In this document: in pieces, positions 9,246-17,973 of the stretch
Numbering within the stretch: the first letter of the stretch is position 1
Layout of the letters: every line of letters begins with the position of its first letter
DNA from: Methylobacterium trifolii
Lineage (GTDB): Bacteria > Pseudomonadota > Alphaproteobacteria > Rhizobiales > Beijerinckiaceae
DNA: 40,438 nt
Direction of reading: 5' to 3'
Assembly: GCF_022179685.1 (NCBI RefSeq)
Contig: NZ_BPRB01000119.1
Coordinates: 1-40,438 of the forward strand
Made by a program: the position numbers and the translations under genes
The notes under the pieces: model-generated
The model's database searches: none
Told to the model about the DNA's origin: nothing
What the model saw: the letters and a program-made list of their open reading frames with translations, nothing else

Positions 9246-10188
9246 GGCCGGAACCCCGCCCATCGGCCGGCTCGCGATCGTCGGCCTCGGGCTGATCGGC
9301 TCCTCGATCGCGCGCGGCGCCCGCCGTTACGGGCTGGCCCGCGAGATCGTCGCGATCGATCGCGACGCGGGCGTGCAGGCGCGGGTGCGCGAGCTGGGGC
9401 TGGCCGACCGCGTCACGGGGGACGCCGCCGCGGGCGTGGCGGGCGCCGACTGCGTCGTCCTCTGCGTGCCGGTCGGCGCCATCGGCGCGGTGGCCGCCGA
9501 GATCGGAGCCCACCTCAGCCCCGGCGCCGTCGTCTCCGACGTGGGCTCGGTCAAGGCGGCGGTGGTCGCGGCGGTGGCCCCGCACCTGCCCGCGGGCGTC
9601 GCCTTCGTGCCGGGCCATCCGGTGGCGGGCACCGAGTATTCCGGGCCGGATGCCGGCTTCTCGACCCTTTTCTCCGGCCGCTGGTGCATCCTGACGCCGC
9701 CCGAGGGCACGGACGCGGCCGCAATCGAGCGGGTGCGCGGGCTCTGGCAGGGGCTCGGCGCCATCGTCGAGACCATGACGCCCGAGCACCACGACCTCGT
9801 GCTCGCCATCACCAGCCACGTGCCGCACCTGATCGCCTACAACATCGTCGGCACCGCCGCCGACCTGGAGACGGTGACGGAATCCGAGGTGATCAAGTTC
9901 TCGGCCGGGGGATTTCGCGATTTCACCCGGATCGCGGCCTCCGACCCGACCATGTGGCGCGACATCTTCCTCGCCAACAAGGAGGCGGTGCTGGAGATGC
10001 TCGGCCGCTTCAACGAGGACCTGTCGGTGCTGGCCCGCGCGATCCGCTGGGGCGACGGCGAGGCCCTGCACGACCTGTTCACCCGCACCCGCGCCATCCG
10101 CCGCGGTATCGTGGCCATGGGCCAGGAGACTGCGGAGGCCGATTTCGGCCGGGCGCGGCCGGACGGCGAGACGGCCGCGAAGGGCTGA
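9238..10188 (+). CDS. tyrA: Prephenate/arogenate dehydrogenase
   Basis: A 316-residue TyrA-type enzyme giving the tyrosine precursor. It begins with a Rossmann fold ([14 protein letters not shown]; glycines 16, 18 and 21), then has [22 protein letters not shown], and the helical-domain block [19 protein letters not shown] with the conserved histidines. There is no ACT or chorismate mutase domain. Its ATG lies inside the end of hisC (GATGCCTGA), so the two are probably translated together. The sequence does not say whether prephenate or arogenate is preferred, or NAD or NADP. The stop codon forms one arm of a palindrome shared with the convergent DUF2125 gene. Confidence 0.92.
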   Translation: MPEAGTPPIGRLAIVGLGLIGSSIARGARRYGLAREIVAIDRDAGVQARVRELGLADRVTGDAAAGVAGADCVVLCVPVGAIGAVAAEIGAHLSPGAVVSDVGSVKAAVVAAVAPHLPAGVAFVPGHPVAGTEYSGPDAGFSTLFSGRWCILTPPEGTDAAAIERVRGLWQGLGAIVETMTPEHHDLVLAITSHVPHLIAYNIVGTAADLETVTESEVIKFSAGGFRDFTRIAASDPTMWRDIFLANKEAVLEMLGRFNEDLSVLARAIRWGDGEALHDLFTRTRAIRRGIVAMGQETAEADFGRARPDGETAAKG

Positions 10189-10198
10189 GGCGCCTCAG
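10185..10198. terminator. 14-bp perfect palindrome holding both stop codons of convergent genes
   Basis: CTGAGGCGCCTCAG is a perfect palindrome. Its left TGA (10186-10188) ends tyrA on the plus strand, and its right TCA (10195-10197) is the TGA ending the DUF2125 gene on the minus strand. Only six bases separate the two genes. There is no T-run and no loop, so an intrinsic terminator is doubtful. Confidence 0.5.
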
Positions 10199-11319
10199 TA
10201 AAGAACCGGCAGGCGGACGTTCGGGATCGGGAAACCGCCGAACAGGAGCTTGCCGTCCGCGAGCCGCAGGGGCGGCAGGGCCTTCAGGGGCGGATCGCCC
10301 GGCTTTCCCGGTTCGGCCTGGGCCGGGTCAGCGTCCCGCTGGCGGCGCATGCCGAGGAGGCCGCCGATCAGGTTGCCGACCAGGGCGCCACGATCCGCGC
10401 CGAAGCGCTGGCCGACGATGGCGCCCACCAGCGCCTCGACGCCCGAGGCCCGCAGGTCGATCTGTCCCGCCGGGCGGTGCGCGCCGTCGATGTCGAGGAT
10501 GCCCTTGGCCTGGACCCGGCGGTCGCCCTTGGCCAGCGACAAGGCGCCGATCTCGAGGCTGCCCTCGGCCTGGCGCCAGCGCTCCAGTTCGCGGGCCACC
10601 GTGCCGGTGCGCAGGACCGTTGCCCGGTTCACCGTCGCGTCGAGGGCGAGGTCGGCCGGATCGGCATTGCCGACGAAGGCGTCGGCCATCGGCGCCATCG
10701 CCTGCATCAGGCGCAGGCTCACGTCCACGGCCCCGTCCGACTCGAAACGTCCGGGCGTCGGTCGGGCGTGGAGTTCCAGGTGCTTGGCCGAGACGGCGAC
10801 CGGCTCCGGGGCGGCGCCCGCCACGCCGATCCGGGGCGCGTCGACCACGAGGGAGGCGCGGGTGAAGCCGTCGCCGGTGCCGTGGAAGCTGCCCTCCAGG
10901 GCGCTCCAGGCCACGTCGCCCGTGAGGTCGCCCTGCTCCACGTGGAAGGGCCCCTTCGTCTCGAACAGGACGTGGCGCGGCTGGTAGACCTGCACCAGGG
11001 CCGTCAGGGGCCCGAGGCGGAAGCCGCCATCGGCGCGGGCCAGGGTGAGCGCGCTGCACCGCAGTTCGATCCGGAAGGGATAGCCGGTCAGCGAACGGTC
11101 GGCGCAGGTCCAGGTCCGGCCGGCATTGGCCTCGCGGGCGATCCAGGCATCCATCTCGCTTCCGGCGCGGGCGCGGACATAGACCCAGGCCGCCGACCAC
11201 AGAACGGCGACGGCCAGCAGCAGGACGTAGGGCAGGAACAACCCGATCCGGGACCGGCGCCGCGCCGGCAGCATACCCGCGGCCTCGGTCAAATCCTCCC
11301 GCACCGGTTGCTGCGCCAT
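10195..11319 (-). CDS. DUF2125 domain-containing membrane-anchored protein
   Basis: A 374-residue protein with a short cytoplasmic N terminus, one membrane segment (~25-45, GLFLPYVLLLAVAVLWSAAW), and a long exported region matching what I know of DUF2125, a family of envelope proteins in Rhizobiales with no assigned function. Typical blocks are WTCADRSLTGYPFRIELRC and, near the end, LPPLRLADGKLLFGGFPIPN. The ATG at 11319 has GGAGGG about 9 nt upstream; an in-frame extension to 11421 lacks such a site. It is convergent with tyrA. The repeated beta-rich pattern recalls AsmA-like envelope proteins, which is only a guess. Confidence 0.85.
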   Translation of the reverse strand: MAQQPVREDLTEAAGMLPARRRSRIGLFLPYVLLLAVAVLWSAAWVYVRARAGSEMDAWIAREANAGRTWTCADRSLTGYPFRIELRCSALTLARADGGFRLGPLTALVQVYQPRHVLFETKGPFHVEQGDLTGDVAWSALEGSFHGTGDGFTRASLVVDAPRIGVAGAAPEPVAVSAKHLELHARPTPGRFESDGAVDVSLRLMQAMAPMADAFVGNADPADLALDATVNRATVLRTGTVARELERWRQAEGSLEIGALSLAKGDRRVQAKGILDIDGAHRPAGQIDLRASGVEALVGAIVGQRFGADRGALVGNLIGGLLGMRRQRDADPAQAEPGKPGDPPLKALPPLRLADGKLLFGGFPIPNVRLPVLY

Positions 11320-11434
11320 GGGCTTTCGTCCCTCCGAGATCGTCGGGGGCCGTGTCTGACGGCGTTCCGGGGCGGGCGCAAGGCGGGAGACCAACGCGGG
11401 TGGCCGGTGCGCAGACCGCACCGGCCGGCCCCGA

Positions 11435-11881
11435 TCAGGCGCGGAGCGGGTCCGCGTGCTCGGTCCGCAGGTCGTCGACGATCGCGCTGCGCTCGGCCTC
11501 GCCTTCGGCCAGCCGGTGCACGTGCATCTCGGTGGCGCCCCGGCGGCGGGCGCCGGCGAGCCAGGTGCGGTGCAGGTGCTCGCGCGGGCTCTGCCCGGAG
11601 GTGGCGACCGAGACGAGCTCGGCGATGCCGGACGCGTCCCGCCGCACCGCGATCACCACGGCCTCGCCCATCTCGTCGAGGTCGGGCTCGCTCAAGGTGT
11701 GGACGCCGACCACGTAGCGCTTGCCGGAGCGGCCACGCCACGCGCTCAGGGCCAGGGCCGGGGCGCCGCGCAGGCCCGCCGTCGTTCTCAGGCGTTCTTC
11801 ACGCACGTCCTGCCTCCGTGTGCGATCGTCCTTCAGGTCGCGAAGCGCGGCCGACCAGGACAGGGCTCTTGTGTTCGCCAT
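11435..11881 (-). CDS. Conserved-looking hypothetical protein
   Basis: A 148-residue protein that I do not recognise. It has no signal peptide or membrane segment. The N-terminal ~40 residues are highly charged. The middle carries a beta-rich block (RYVVGVHTLSE, EAVVIAVRRD, IAELVSVATSG), and an arginine-rich helix (HRTWLAGARRRGATEMHVHRL) follows. Codon use matches its neighbours, which supports a real gene. It is alone between plsC and the DUF2125 gene on the same strand. Two DnaA-box-like sites lie in the 148 bases before its ATG. Confidence 0.6.
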   Translation of the reverse strand: MANTRALSWSAALRDLKDDRTRRQDVREERLRTTAGLRGAPALALSAWRGRSGKRYVVGVHTLSEPDLDEMGEAVVIAVRRDASGIAELVSVATSGQSPREHLHRTWLAGARRRGATEMHVHRLAEGEAERSAIVDDLRTEHADPLRA

Positions 11882-11901
11882 TTGTTCTAATCTAGTCCGA
11901 G

Positions 11902-11977
11902 ATATCCACAGGCGTCAAGGGCGTTGCCAGGGCATCGTCCCTTGCGTGAGATGTGGTGTCGGACCGGGTTATCCACA
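11902..11977 (+). promoter_or_regulatory. Two DnaA-box-like sites upstream of the hypothetical gene
   Basis: TTATCCACA, the consensus DnaA box, lies at 11969-11977, and ATATCCACA, with one mismatch, at 11902-11910, in the same orientation. Both are in the short gap before the gene that starts at 11881. They could be sites for DnaA-dependent control. Two 9-mers are too few to suggest an origin, and chance is possible. Confidence 0.4.
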
Positions 11978-12029
11978 AGCCGGACGCCCTGCCGCACGGG
12001 CCGCGCCGGGCGCCTTTCGCGGGCACGGT

Positions 12030-12812
12030 TCAGGCCGGCCGGGAGCTGCCGGCGCGGCCTTCGTCCGCCTCCGGGGCGGGGTGGCCGCTGGCGGCCAGGT
12101 CCGCCCGGCCGGAGGCCAGCAGGGCGTTCGAGGCGGCCTCGATGCGCGCCTCGGCCAGCTCCAGGAATTCGCCGCGGGCCAGCCCCGGCGGGATCGGGGC
12201 TAAGAACTCGATCACCGCCGTTCCGGGCCGGCGGACGAAGCGGCGGCGCGGCCAGTACAGGCCGGTGTTCAGGGCCACCGGCAGGCAGGGCACCCGGAGC
12301 GCGACGTAGAGGTGCGACAGGCCCTGCTTGTAGCTCGGCTCCGCCCCCGGCGCCCGGCGGGTGCCCTCGGGGAAGATGATGAGCTGGCGGCCCTCCCCGA
12401 TCGCCGCCGTGGCGGCGGCGTTCATCAGGGGCATGGCCCGGCTGCCCTTGGCCCGGTCGATCGCCACCATGCCGCTGCGCGACAGGAACCAGCCGATCAG
12501 CGGTATCCAGAGCAGTTCCCGCTTCAGGATGTAGGCGAATTCCGGAAACACCGTGCACAGGGCCAGGGTCTCCAGGGCCGACTGGTGCTTGGCCCCGACG
12601 AGGAGCGGACCCGGCGGGATGTTGTGCAGGCCGCGGAACTCGACCCGCGTGCCGCCGACGACGCGCAGGAGCCACAGGGTCGTCCTGGCCCAGAACCGGG
12701 CCAGCGCCATCACCCATCGCTGCGAGGCCAGCGTCGGCAGGCCGCCCACGGCGATGAGCGTGGTGGCCAAGTAGAAGCAGAGGTTGAAGGCGAAGGAGCG
12801 GAGGGCGAGCAT
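12030..12812 (-). CDS. plsC: Lysophospholipid acyltransferase, PlsC/AGPAT family
   Basis: A 260-residue membrane acyltransferase of the 1-acyl-glycerol-3-phosphate acyltransferase family. It has a hydrophobic N terminus, then motif I as H76-QSAL-E81 (HX4E rather than the usual HX4D, a change I believe is common in alphaproteobacterial members), and FPEGT at 147-151 for motif III. It would add the second acyl chain in phosphatidic acid synthesis, or acylate another lysolipid. On the transcript the start codon follows a 6-bp stem (12814-12834, GGGACC/GGTCCC) almost directly, leaving little room for a ribosome site. The gene may be one of several plsC paralogues, so the symbol is tentative. Confidence 0.87.
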   Translation of the reverse strand: MLALRSFAFNLCFYLATTLIAVGGLPTLASQRWVMALARFWARTTLWLLRVVGGTRVEFRGLHNIPPGPLLVGAKHQSALETLALCTVFPEFAYILKRELLWIPLIGWFLSRSGMVAIDRAKGSRAMPLMNAAATAAIGEGRQLIIFPEGTRRAPGAEPSYKQGLSHLYVALRVPCLPVALNTGLYWPRRRFVRRPGTAVIEFLAPIPPGLARGEFLELAEARIEAASNALLASGRADLAASGHPAPEADEGRAGSSRPA

Positions 12813-12937
12813 CGGGACCTGCTGTAGCGGTCCCCTTTAGCGTGGAGGCCCGCCCGCGGCCAAGCGGGGCGCGCTCCGGAGCGCTCGCCGGCCCGCATTC
12901 CCGCCCCCCGGGACCGAGGCAGGGTGTCGTGGACTTG

Positions 12938-13420
12938 TCACGCCGGCCCGGGGCGGCCCGCGCTTCGGCCGGCGATCAGCCAGTAGACCAGCCCCGCGGC
13001 GGCACCCGCCACGAACAGGGCAGCCGTGACCCGCGCCTCGGCCGCGACCGCGCCGCCGGGGCGCACGGCCCCGCGGGCGAGCCAGGGCAGCACCGCCGTG
13101 ACGAGGCCGCAGGCGCCGCCGTACCAGAGGATTCCGCGCAGGCGCAGGGTCTCGCCGACGCCCGCGACGAGGGCGGGCGGGGCGGCGAGCAGCATGAAGG
13201 CGGCCTTGGCCAGCCCGGCCACCAGCAGGCCGAAGCCTTCCGGCGGCAGGCCGGCGGCCAGATCCGACAGGGCCATCTCCAGTCCCGCCAGCGCCCCGCG
13301 CGTCAGCCACTCGCCCGCGGCCGGATCGGCCAGCAGCGCCAGGAGCAGCACGCCCCCGCCGGCCGGAATCGCGAAGAGCAGGGCGAAGCACCCGAGGAGG
13401 AGACGGCCGAGGACGCGCAT
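12938..13420 (-). CDS. Small integral membrane protein of unknown function
   Basis: About 160 residues, very rich in Ala, Gly and Leu, with around four hydrophobic stretches: near the N terminus (LLLGCFALLFAIPAGGGVL), ~75-95 (GLLVAGLAKAAFMLLAAPP), ~105-125 and ~135-155 (ALFVAGAAAGLVYWLIAG). I do not recognise a family. The ATG at 13420 was chosen; one five codons further upstream (13435) is also possible and neither has a clear ribosome site. It lies between plsC and the OmpR-type regulator on the same strand, about 40 nt after the latter, so it could be part of that transcript. Confidence 0.65.
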   Translation of the reverse strand: MRVLGRLLLGCFALLFAIPAGGGVLLLALLADPAAGEWLTRGALAGLEMALSDLAAGLPPEGFGLLVAGLAKAAFMLLAAPPALVAGVGETLRLRGILWYGGACGLVTAVLPWLARGAVRPGGAVAAEARVTAALFVAGAAAGLVYWLIAGRSAGRPGPA

Positions 13421-13459
13421 GGCGGCCCTATACACCGCCCTTGCTCCGAAGAAGCCGCC

Positions 13460-14188
13460 TCAATCCCCGTCCGGCCGGAAGACGTAGCCGAGGCCCCGCA
13501 CGGTGCGGATGAAGCGGGGGTTGGCCGGATCCGGCTCGATCTTCTTGCGGATGCGGTTGATCCGCACGTCGATCGCCCGGTCGAAGGCGTCGGGGTCGCG
13601 GGCGTCGGCGAGGTCGAGCAGGCGCTCGCGGGTCAGGGCGCGCTTCGGGTGGTCGGCGAAGGCCTTGAGCAGGTCGTATTCCGAGCGGGTCAGAGGCTGC
13701 TCCTGGCCCGAATCGTCGCTCAGGCGCAGGGAATCGGGCTCCAGCCACTTCGTCCCGAAGCGGATCTTCTTCGACGGCTCCGGCACCGGGGCCGACGCCT
13801 CCGGCCGCGGGACCCCCTGCACCCGGCGCAGCACCGAGCGGACCCGCGCCACGAGTTCGCGCAGCTCGCAGGGCTTGGGCAGGTAGTCGTCGGCCCCGAG
13901 TTCGAGGCCCACCACCCGGTCGATCGGGCTCGCCGTCGCCGTCAGCATGATGATCGGGATGGTGCCCCGCGCCTTGAGATCGCGCACGATCGAGAGGCCG
14001 TCCTCCTCGGGCATGTTGAGGTCGAGGACGATGAGGTCGGGGGTGCGCGTCTCCAGGTGGGCGCGCAGGCTCCGGCCCCCGTCGCACAGGGCCACGTCGA
14101 ACCCGTGCAGGCGCAGGTAGTCGCCCGCCATGGCGCGGGCCTCGGCCTCGTCGTCCACCACGACCACGTGCGGCAGCGCGGCGCTCAT
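13460..14188 (-). CDS. OmpR/PhoB-family response regulator
   Basis: A 242-residue two-domain regulator. The receiver (~5-120) has the acidic pair D12-D13, phospho-acceptor D56 in VLDLNMPEEDG, and K106 in DDYLPKPCELREL. The C-terminal winged helix (~140-238) has LTRSEYDLLKAFADHP and ends with FIRTVRGLGYVF, typical of DNA-binding OmpR-type outputs. No histidine kinase lies next to it on the same strand. The divergent gene across a 396-bp gap is a receiver-DUF3369-histidine kinase protein, so the two may form one pathway (inference). The ATG at 14188 was chosen because the receiver starts seven residues later. Confidence 0.93.
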   Translation of the reverse strand: MSAALPHVVVVDDEAEARAMAGDYLRLHGFDVALCDGGRSLRAHLETRTPDLIVLDLNMPEEDGLSIVRDLKARGTIPIIMLTATASPIDRVVGLELGADDYLPKPCELRELVARVRSVLRRVQGVPRPEASAPVPEPSKKIRFGTKWLEPDSLRLSDDSGQEQPLTRSEYDLLKAFADHPKRALTRERLLDLADARDPDAFDRAIDVRINRIRKKIEPDPANPRFIRTVRGLGYVFRPDGD

Positions 14189-14584
14189 GGCCGAGCTCCG
14201 TCCGAACCGGCGGGAGGCACGCGCATCATCACGAAACTCGAAGGCCCTTCGACGGCGGAGGGACCGGCCGGCGCGCATGCGGCACGGCCGACCGGTGGAC
14301 TTGTACAATGCACGATCCGTTCTCCCTTGGCGACGCAAGCCTGTCGACTGTCAACGACCAATCACGGCCACTCCCGGAGGTCCGCGACCGGAGGCGGGGC
14401 CTGTCTCTGAAATGGACGGTTGCAGTTCCGCTCTGGGGCGGCGAGGTTGCGCCAATATTGCGTCGCCGGGGCGGAGCCCCGATACGACTTCGGCCGCGTG
14501 CCGTGGCGCACGGTGTCTCGGAATCGCCCGGTTCAAGCCGGAAAGACCAAGACGCCGCGCCGTATGGCAGGGAACAGGACTGCG
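14189..14584. promoter_or_regulatory. Divergent promoter region between the OmpR regulator and the DUF3369 kinase
   Basis: These 396 bases lie between two divergent genes and hold no convincing gene. Open frames through it are antisense or shadow frames. A short hairpin (CGGGGC-GGA-GCCCCG) lies at 14467-14481, right after a relatively AT-rich GCGCCAATATTGCG stretch. I could not place -35/-10 elements with confidence. The length would suit several regulator sites. Confidence 0.45.
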
Positions 14585-16330
14585 ATGGACGACGACATCC
14601 TCGAACTCATCCCCGACGAGGTGACCGAACCGGCCGAGCGGGCCGGCACCTGGACGGTGGCCGTCATCGACGACGACCCGGCGGTGCACGAGGGCACGCG
14701 CTACGCGCTGGCCGGCTACACCCTGGACGGGCGCAGCCTCGACATCCTGTCGGCCTATTCCGCGGCCGAGGCGCGCGCCCTGCTGAGCCAGCGCCGGGAC
14801 GTGGCGGTGCTGCTCCTCGACGTGGTGATGGAGAGCGACGACGCCGGGCTGCAGCTCATCGACTTCGTCCGCCGCGAGCTTCGGGACGAGACCGTGCGCA
14901 TCATCCTGCGCACCGGCCAGCCGGGGCAGGCGCCGGAGCGGCGCGTCATCGTCGACTACGACATCAACGACTACAAGGCCAAGACCGAGCTCACCGCCGA
15001 CAAGCTCTTCACCAGCCTCACCGCGGCCCTGCGCGCCTACCACCAGCTCAAGCGCCTCGACGAGACCCGGCGGGGCCTGGAGATCATCATCGACGCGGCC
15101 CCGATGCTCCTCGACCACAAGTCGATGCAGCGCTTGGCCGAGGGGATGCTGACCCAGGTGGCCTCGCTGCTGAACGTGGACTGCGCCGGCATCCTGGTGC
15201 TGCGCGAGAACGACGAGACGGACGAGCGCTTCTGCGTGCTGACGGGCTCGGGCGTCTACCACCACTACGTCGCGCGCCACCCCGCCTGGCCGCTCGACCC
15301 GGACGTGCACCCGATCGTGGAGCGGACCTTCACGGAGCGCCGCCACAGCTTCGGCGAGCGCGCCTCGACGCTCTACATGCGCACCTCCAGCGGCAGCGAG
15401 ATCGTGGCGCTGATCGACGCCGACCGCTCGCTCTCCGACACCGACCGGGCGCTCATCGACCTGTTCACCAGCCGGCTCTCGATCGCCTTCGACAACGTCA
15501 TCCTCTACGAGCAGCTGCAGCGGGCCAATATCGGCCTGGAGCAGCGGGTGGTGGAGCGCACCGCCGAGCTGATCCGGGCCAACCGGCGGCTGGCCATGCA
15601 GCGCTCGGACCTGCGCCGCGCCAACGGCCTCAAGACCGAGATCCTGGGCACCGTCGCCCACGACCTCAAGAACCCGCTCTCGGTCATCCTCGGCCGCACC
15701 GAGATGCTGGCCGACATGACGGGGATGAGCCCGGTCCCCGTCGAGCAGATGCGGGTGCAGACCGACCACGTCCGCACCTCGGCCAAGCGCCTGACGGCGA
15801 TGATCGACAGCCTCATGGCGGATGCCATGAACGACGCCCTCGACATCTCCCTGCGCCGCGAGCCCGTGGACCTCGCCGGCCTGGCCCGCGAGGTCTGCGA
15901 GGCCAACCGGCCGCTGGCCGACACCAAGGGCCAGAGCCTGTCGGCCGACCTGCCGGAGGAGGTCTGGCTCTGCGGCGACGCCGAGCGCCTGCGCGAGGCG
16001 ATCGACAACCTGATCTCGAACGCGATCAAGTACAGCTTCACCGGCGGTGCGATCCGCGTCGAGGTCCGGCGCGAGGCGCAGGAGACGCTCTGCGCGGTGA
16101 GCGACCAGGGACCGGGCCTGTCGCCCGAGGATGCGGGCCGCGTGTTCGGCCGCTTCCAGCGCCTCTCGGCCAAGCCCACCGGCGGCGAGGGCTCCACCGG
16201 GCTCGGGCTCTCCATCGTCAAGCGCATCGCGGAGTTGCACGGCGGCCGCGCCACCGCCGAGAGCGCCGGACCGGGCGAGGGCGCCACCTTCGCGATCCGC
16301 TTCCCCAACATCGCGGTGGAGTTGGTGTAG
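14585..16330 (+). CDS. Receiver-DUF3369-histidine kinase hybrid protein
   Basis: A 581-residue soluble signalling protein. The N-terminal receiver (~25-150) has acids D29-D31 and probable phospho-acceptor D79 in LLLDVVMES. DUF3369 follows (~165-330), a GAF-like sensor module seen in such proteins, then a coiled linker. The kinase has H359 in VAHDLKNPLS, the N-box DNLISNAIKYS, and the G-boxes SDQGPGLSPED and GSTGLGLSIVKRI. The receiver is at the front, so the kinase may be controlled by phosphorylation from elsewhere. There is no DNA-binding output, and the divergent OmpR regulator is a likely partner. ATG 14585 has a weak AGGA upstream; ATG 14564 in the same frame is an alternative. The sirtuin gene follows after 10 nt. 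Confidence 0.9.
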   Translation: MDDDILELIPDEVTEPAERAGTWTVAVIDDDPAVHEGTRYALAGYTLDGRSLDILSAYSAAEARALLSQRRDVAVLLLDVVMESDDAGLQLIDFVRRELRDETVRIILRTGQPGQAPERRVIVDYDINDYKAKTELTADKLFTSLTAALRAYHQLKRLDETRRGLEIIIDAAPMLLDHKSMQRLAEGMLTQVASLLNVDCAGILVLRENDETDERFCVLTGSGVYHHYVARHPAWPLDPDVHPIVERTFTERRHSFGERASTLYMRTSSGSEIVALIDADRSLSDTDRALIDLFTSRLSIAFDNVILYEQLQRANIGLEQRVVERTAELIRANRRLAMQRSDLRRANGLKTEILGTVAHDLKNPLSVILGRTEMLADMTGMSPVPVEQMRVQTDHVRTSAKRLTAMIDSLMADAMNDALDISLRREPVDLAGLAREVCEANRPLADTKGQSLSADLPEEVWLCGDAERLREAIDNLISNAIKYSFTGGAIRVEVRREAQETLCAVSDQGPGLSPEDAGRVFGRFQRLSAKPTGGEGSTGLGLSIVKRIAELHGGRATAESAGPGEGATFAIRFPNIAVELV

Positions 16331-16340
16331 GCTGGCGCGG

Positions 16341-17051
16341 ATGACGCCAAAGACCATCTTCGTGCTGACGGGCGCCGGCATCTCGGCCGAGAGCGGGCTC
16401 GGCACGTTCCGCGACCGCGGCGGGCTCTGGGCCCGCTTCGATCCGATGCGGCTCGCCACGCCCGAAGCCTATGCCGCCGACCCGGACACGGTGCTCGACT
16501 TCTACAACCACCGCCGCCGCGGGGTGATCGCGGCCGAGCCCAACGCCGCCCACCGCGCCCTGGCACGCGCCGAGGCGCGGCTGTCGGCGCTGGGGGGCCG
16601 GCTGTTCCTGTGCACGCAGAACGTCGACGACCTGCACGAGCGGGCGGGCTCCGCGGCCGTGGTCCACATGCACGGCGAACTGCTCAAGGCCCGCTGCACC
16701 GCCTGCGCCCGGACCTCCGAGCGGCGGACGGACATCGTGCGCACCGATTCCTGCCCCCGGTGCGAGGCCGTCGGCACCCTGCGGCCCGACGTGGTCTGGT
16801 TCGGCGAGATGCCCCTGCACCTGGAGGCGATCGAGGCGGCGCTGGCCGAATCCGACCTGTTCCTCGCGGTCGGCACCTCGGGAGCGGTCTACCCGGCCGC
16901 CGGATACGTGCGCCTCGCCCGCGCCCATGCCATCCCGACCTGCGAGATCAACCTCAACCCGTCCGACAACGCCGACGCCTTCGACGACGCCCGCTACGGG
17001 CCGGCGAGCGTGACGCTGCCGGCCTATCTGTCAGACCGCGGGCTGCAATAG
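16341..17051 (+). CDS. cobB: NAD-dependent protein deacylase (sirtuin, CobB/SIRT5-like)
   Basis: A 236-residue sirtuin that removes acyl groups from lysine using NAD. The NAD site GAGISAESGLGTFRD is at 11-25, with TQNVDDLHERAG, then HMHGEL with the catalytic histidine. A zinc site follows with two CxxC pairs (CTAC and CPRC). Y55 and R58 in FYNHRRR form the YxxR pair that in class III sirtuins (SIRT5, E. coli CobB) recognises succinyl or malonyl lysine, so desuccinylation is likely as well as deacetylation. It starts 10 nt after the DUF3369 kinase on the same strand, which suggests co-transcription. It has full family length. Confidence 0.93.
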   Translation: MTPKTIFVLTGAGISAESGLGTFRDRGGLWARFDPMRLATPEAYAADPDTVLDFYNHRRRGVIAAEPNAAHRALARAEARLSALGGRLFLCTQNVDDLHERAGSAAVVHMHGELLKARCTACARTSERRTDIVRTDSCPRCEAVGTLRPDVVWFGEMPLHLEAIEAALAESDLFLAVGTSGAVYPAAGYVRLARAHAIPTCEINLNPSDNADAFDDARYGPASVTLPAYLSDRGLQ

Positions 17052-17314
17052 CACCGACCGGCAGCGGACGGGCGGGAGCGGCAAGAATTAGCTCAGATCA
17101 AAAGTAGAGCTTATATCCTTGATCGATGGACAGTATTTCCTGCGCGCACGGGCATCCGTCTTGCGCGCAATTCGATTTGTCGCGCGAATCACTTGCCCAT
17201 GGGCTGTCAAGACATGGACGCTGCTGCGGGCTGCCGGCTACAACGGTCAAGCTCGGTCGAGTCGCCGCGGCCGCGTCCGAGCGTTCGTTGAAGCAACAAG
17301 GGGAGCACAGGCCC

Positions 17315-17536
17315 ATGCAGAACTTCACCGTATCCGCCCGCGAGCGCGACACCGTCCTGGCGGCCCTGCGCTACTACCAGTTCTACCGGATGCAGGGGCA
17401 CCCCTTCGACCCCCGGCAGGACCACCTGATCGACGCCATCGCCGGCACCACCGGCGAGGCCCTGGACCTCACCGAGATCGACGACCTCTGCGCCGGCCTC
17501 AACGGCAACGAGCACGCCCTGGCGGCGTACGCCTGA
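17315..17536 (+). CDS. Small hypothetical protein
   Basis: A 73-residue acidic protein with no signal peptide or membrane segment, and no family I recognise. It reads as two or three helices with an aromatic patch (LRYYQFYRMQGHPFDP) and an acidic end (TEIDDLCAGLNGNEHALA). AAGGGGAG about 9 nt before the ATG at 17315 supports this start over an in-frame upstream extension to 17126. The leader before it (about 17080-17210) is AT-rich compared with the genes around, consistent with its own promoter. Confidence 0.65.
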   Translation: MQNFTVSARERDTVLAALRYYQFYRMQGHPFDPRQDHLIDAIAGTTGEALDLTEIDDLCAGLNGNEHALAAYA

Positions 17537-17769
17537 AGACCTCCGCGCGCCGCCCGCATGACGCCGGCGCTTCACGATCGAGGGACGAGGCCGGCGGGCG
17601 AGCCTGCGCATGAACCGAACCGGTTCCGGCACCGTCCTCGGCGGGGCGGACGACGATCCGCCCCTGCCCCTCGGTGTCTCTCACGAAACTCCCGCTGCGC
17701 CGTCGCGGCCGGCGGGAGGGAGGGCTCCCGATGAACGGGAGTCTTGTGAGGCGCACGAAATCCAGAGTC

Positions 17770-17973
17770 TCAAAACGCTTCCGCCACGCGAACCACGTCG
17801 CCGGACCGGGCCCAGGCCAGGGCGAGGCGGAGGTCGCCGGCGCCCTGCTCGGACACGCGCGCGTCCATCGGCCGGGCCGGCACGGCGCCGCGGGTCTCGA
17901 CCAGTGCCGGCGCGAGGAGCGCGTAGGCGGTGAGCAGCGTGCCGGCAGCGAGAATCTTGACCACGTCGCGCAT
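17770..17973 (-). CDS. Small putative exported protein
   Basis: A 67-residue frame starting with a plausible signal peptide (basic MRDVVK, hydrophobic ILAAGTLLTAYALLAPAL) and followed by a short mature part (GDLRLALAWARSGDVVRVAEAF). AAGGGA lies about 7 nt before the ATG. No family is recognised. A perfect 6-bp hairpin (CTCCCG-ATGAA-CGGGAG, about 17726-17742) lies beyond its stop but has no T-run. It is short, and GC-rich DNA gives many such frames, so this is a moderate call. Confidence 0.45.
   Translation of the reverse strand: MRDVVKILAAGTLLTAYALLAPALVETRGAVPARPMDARVSEQGAGDLRLALAWARSGDVVRVAEAF

Noticed and set aside
14467..14481. Hairpin CGGGGC-GGA-GCCCCG as a terminator
   Set aside because: It has no T-run and lies in a divergent promoter region where no transcript is expected to end.
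17083..17125. tRNA-like D-arm (TTAGCTCAGA...AGAGC)
   Set aside because: The loop lacks the conserved GG, and no anticodon arm, T-arm or acceptor stem follows.
17622..17635. GAACCGGTTC palindrome as an operator
   Set aside because: Short GC-balanced palindromes are frequent at this base composition, and it is not near a clear gene start.
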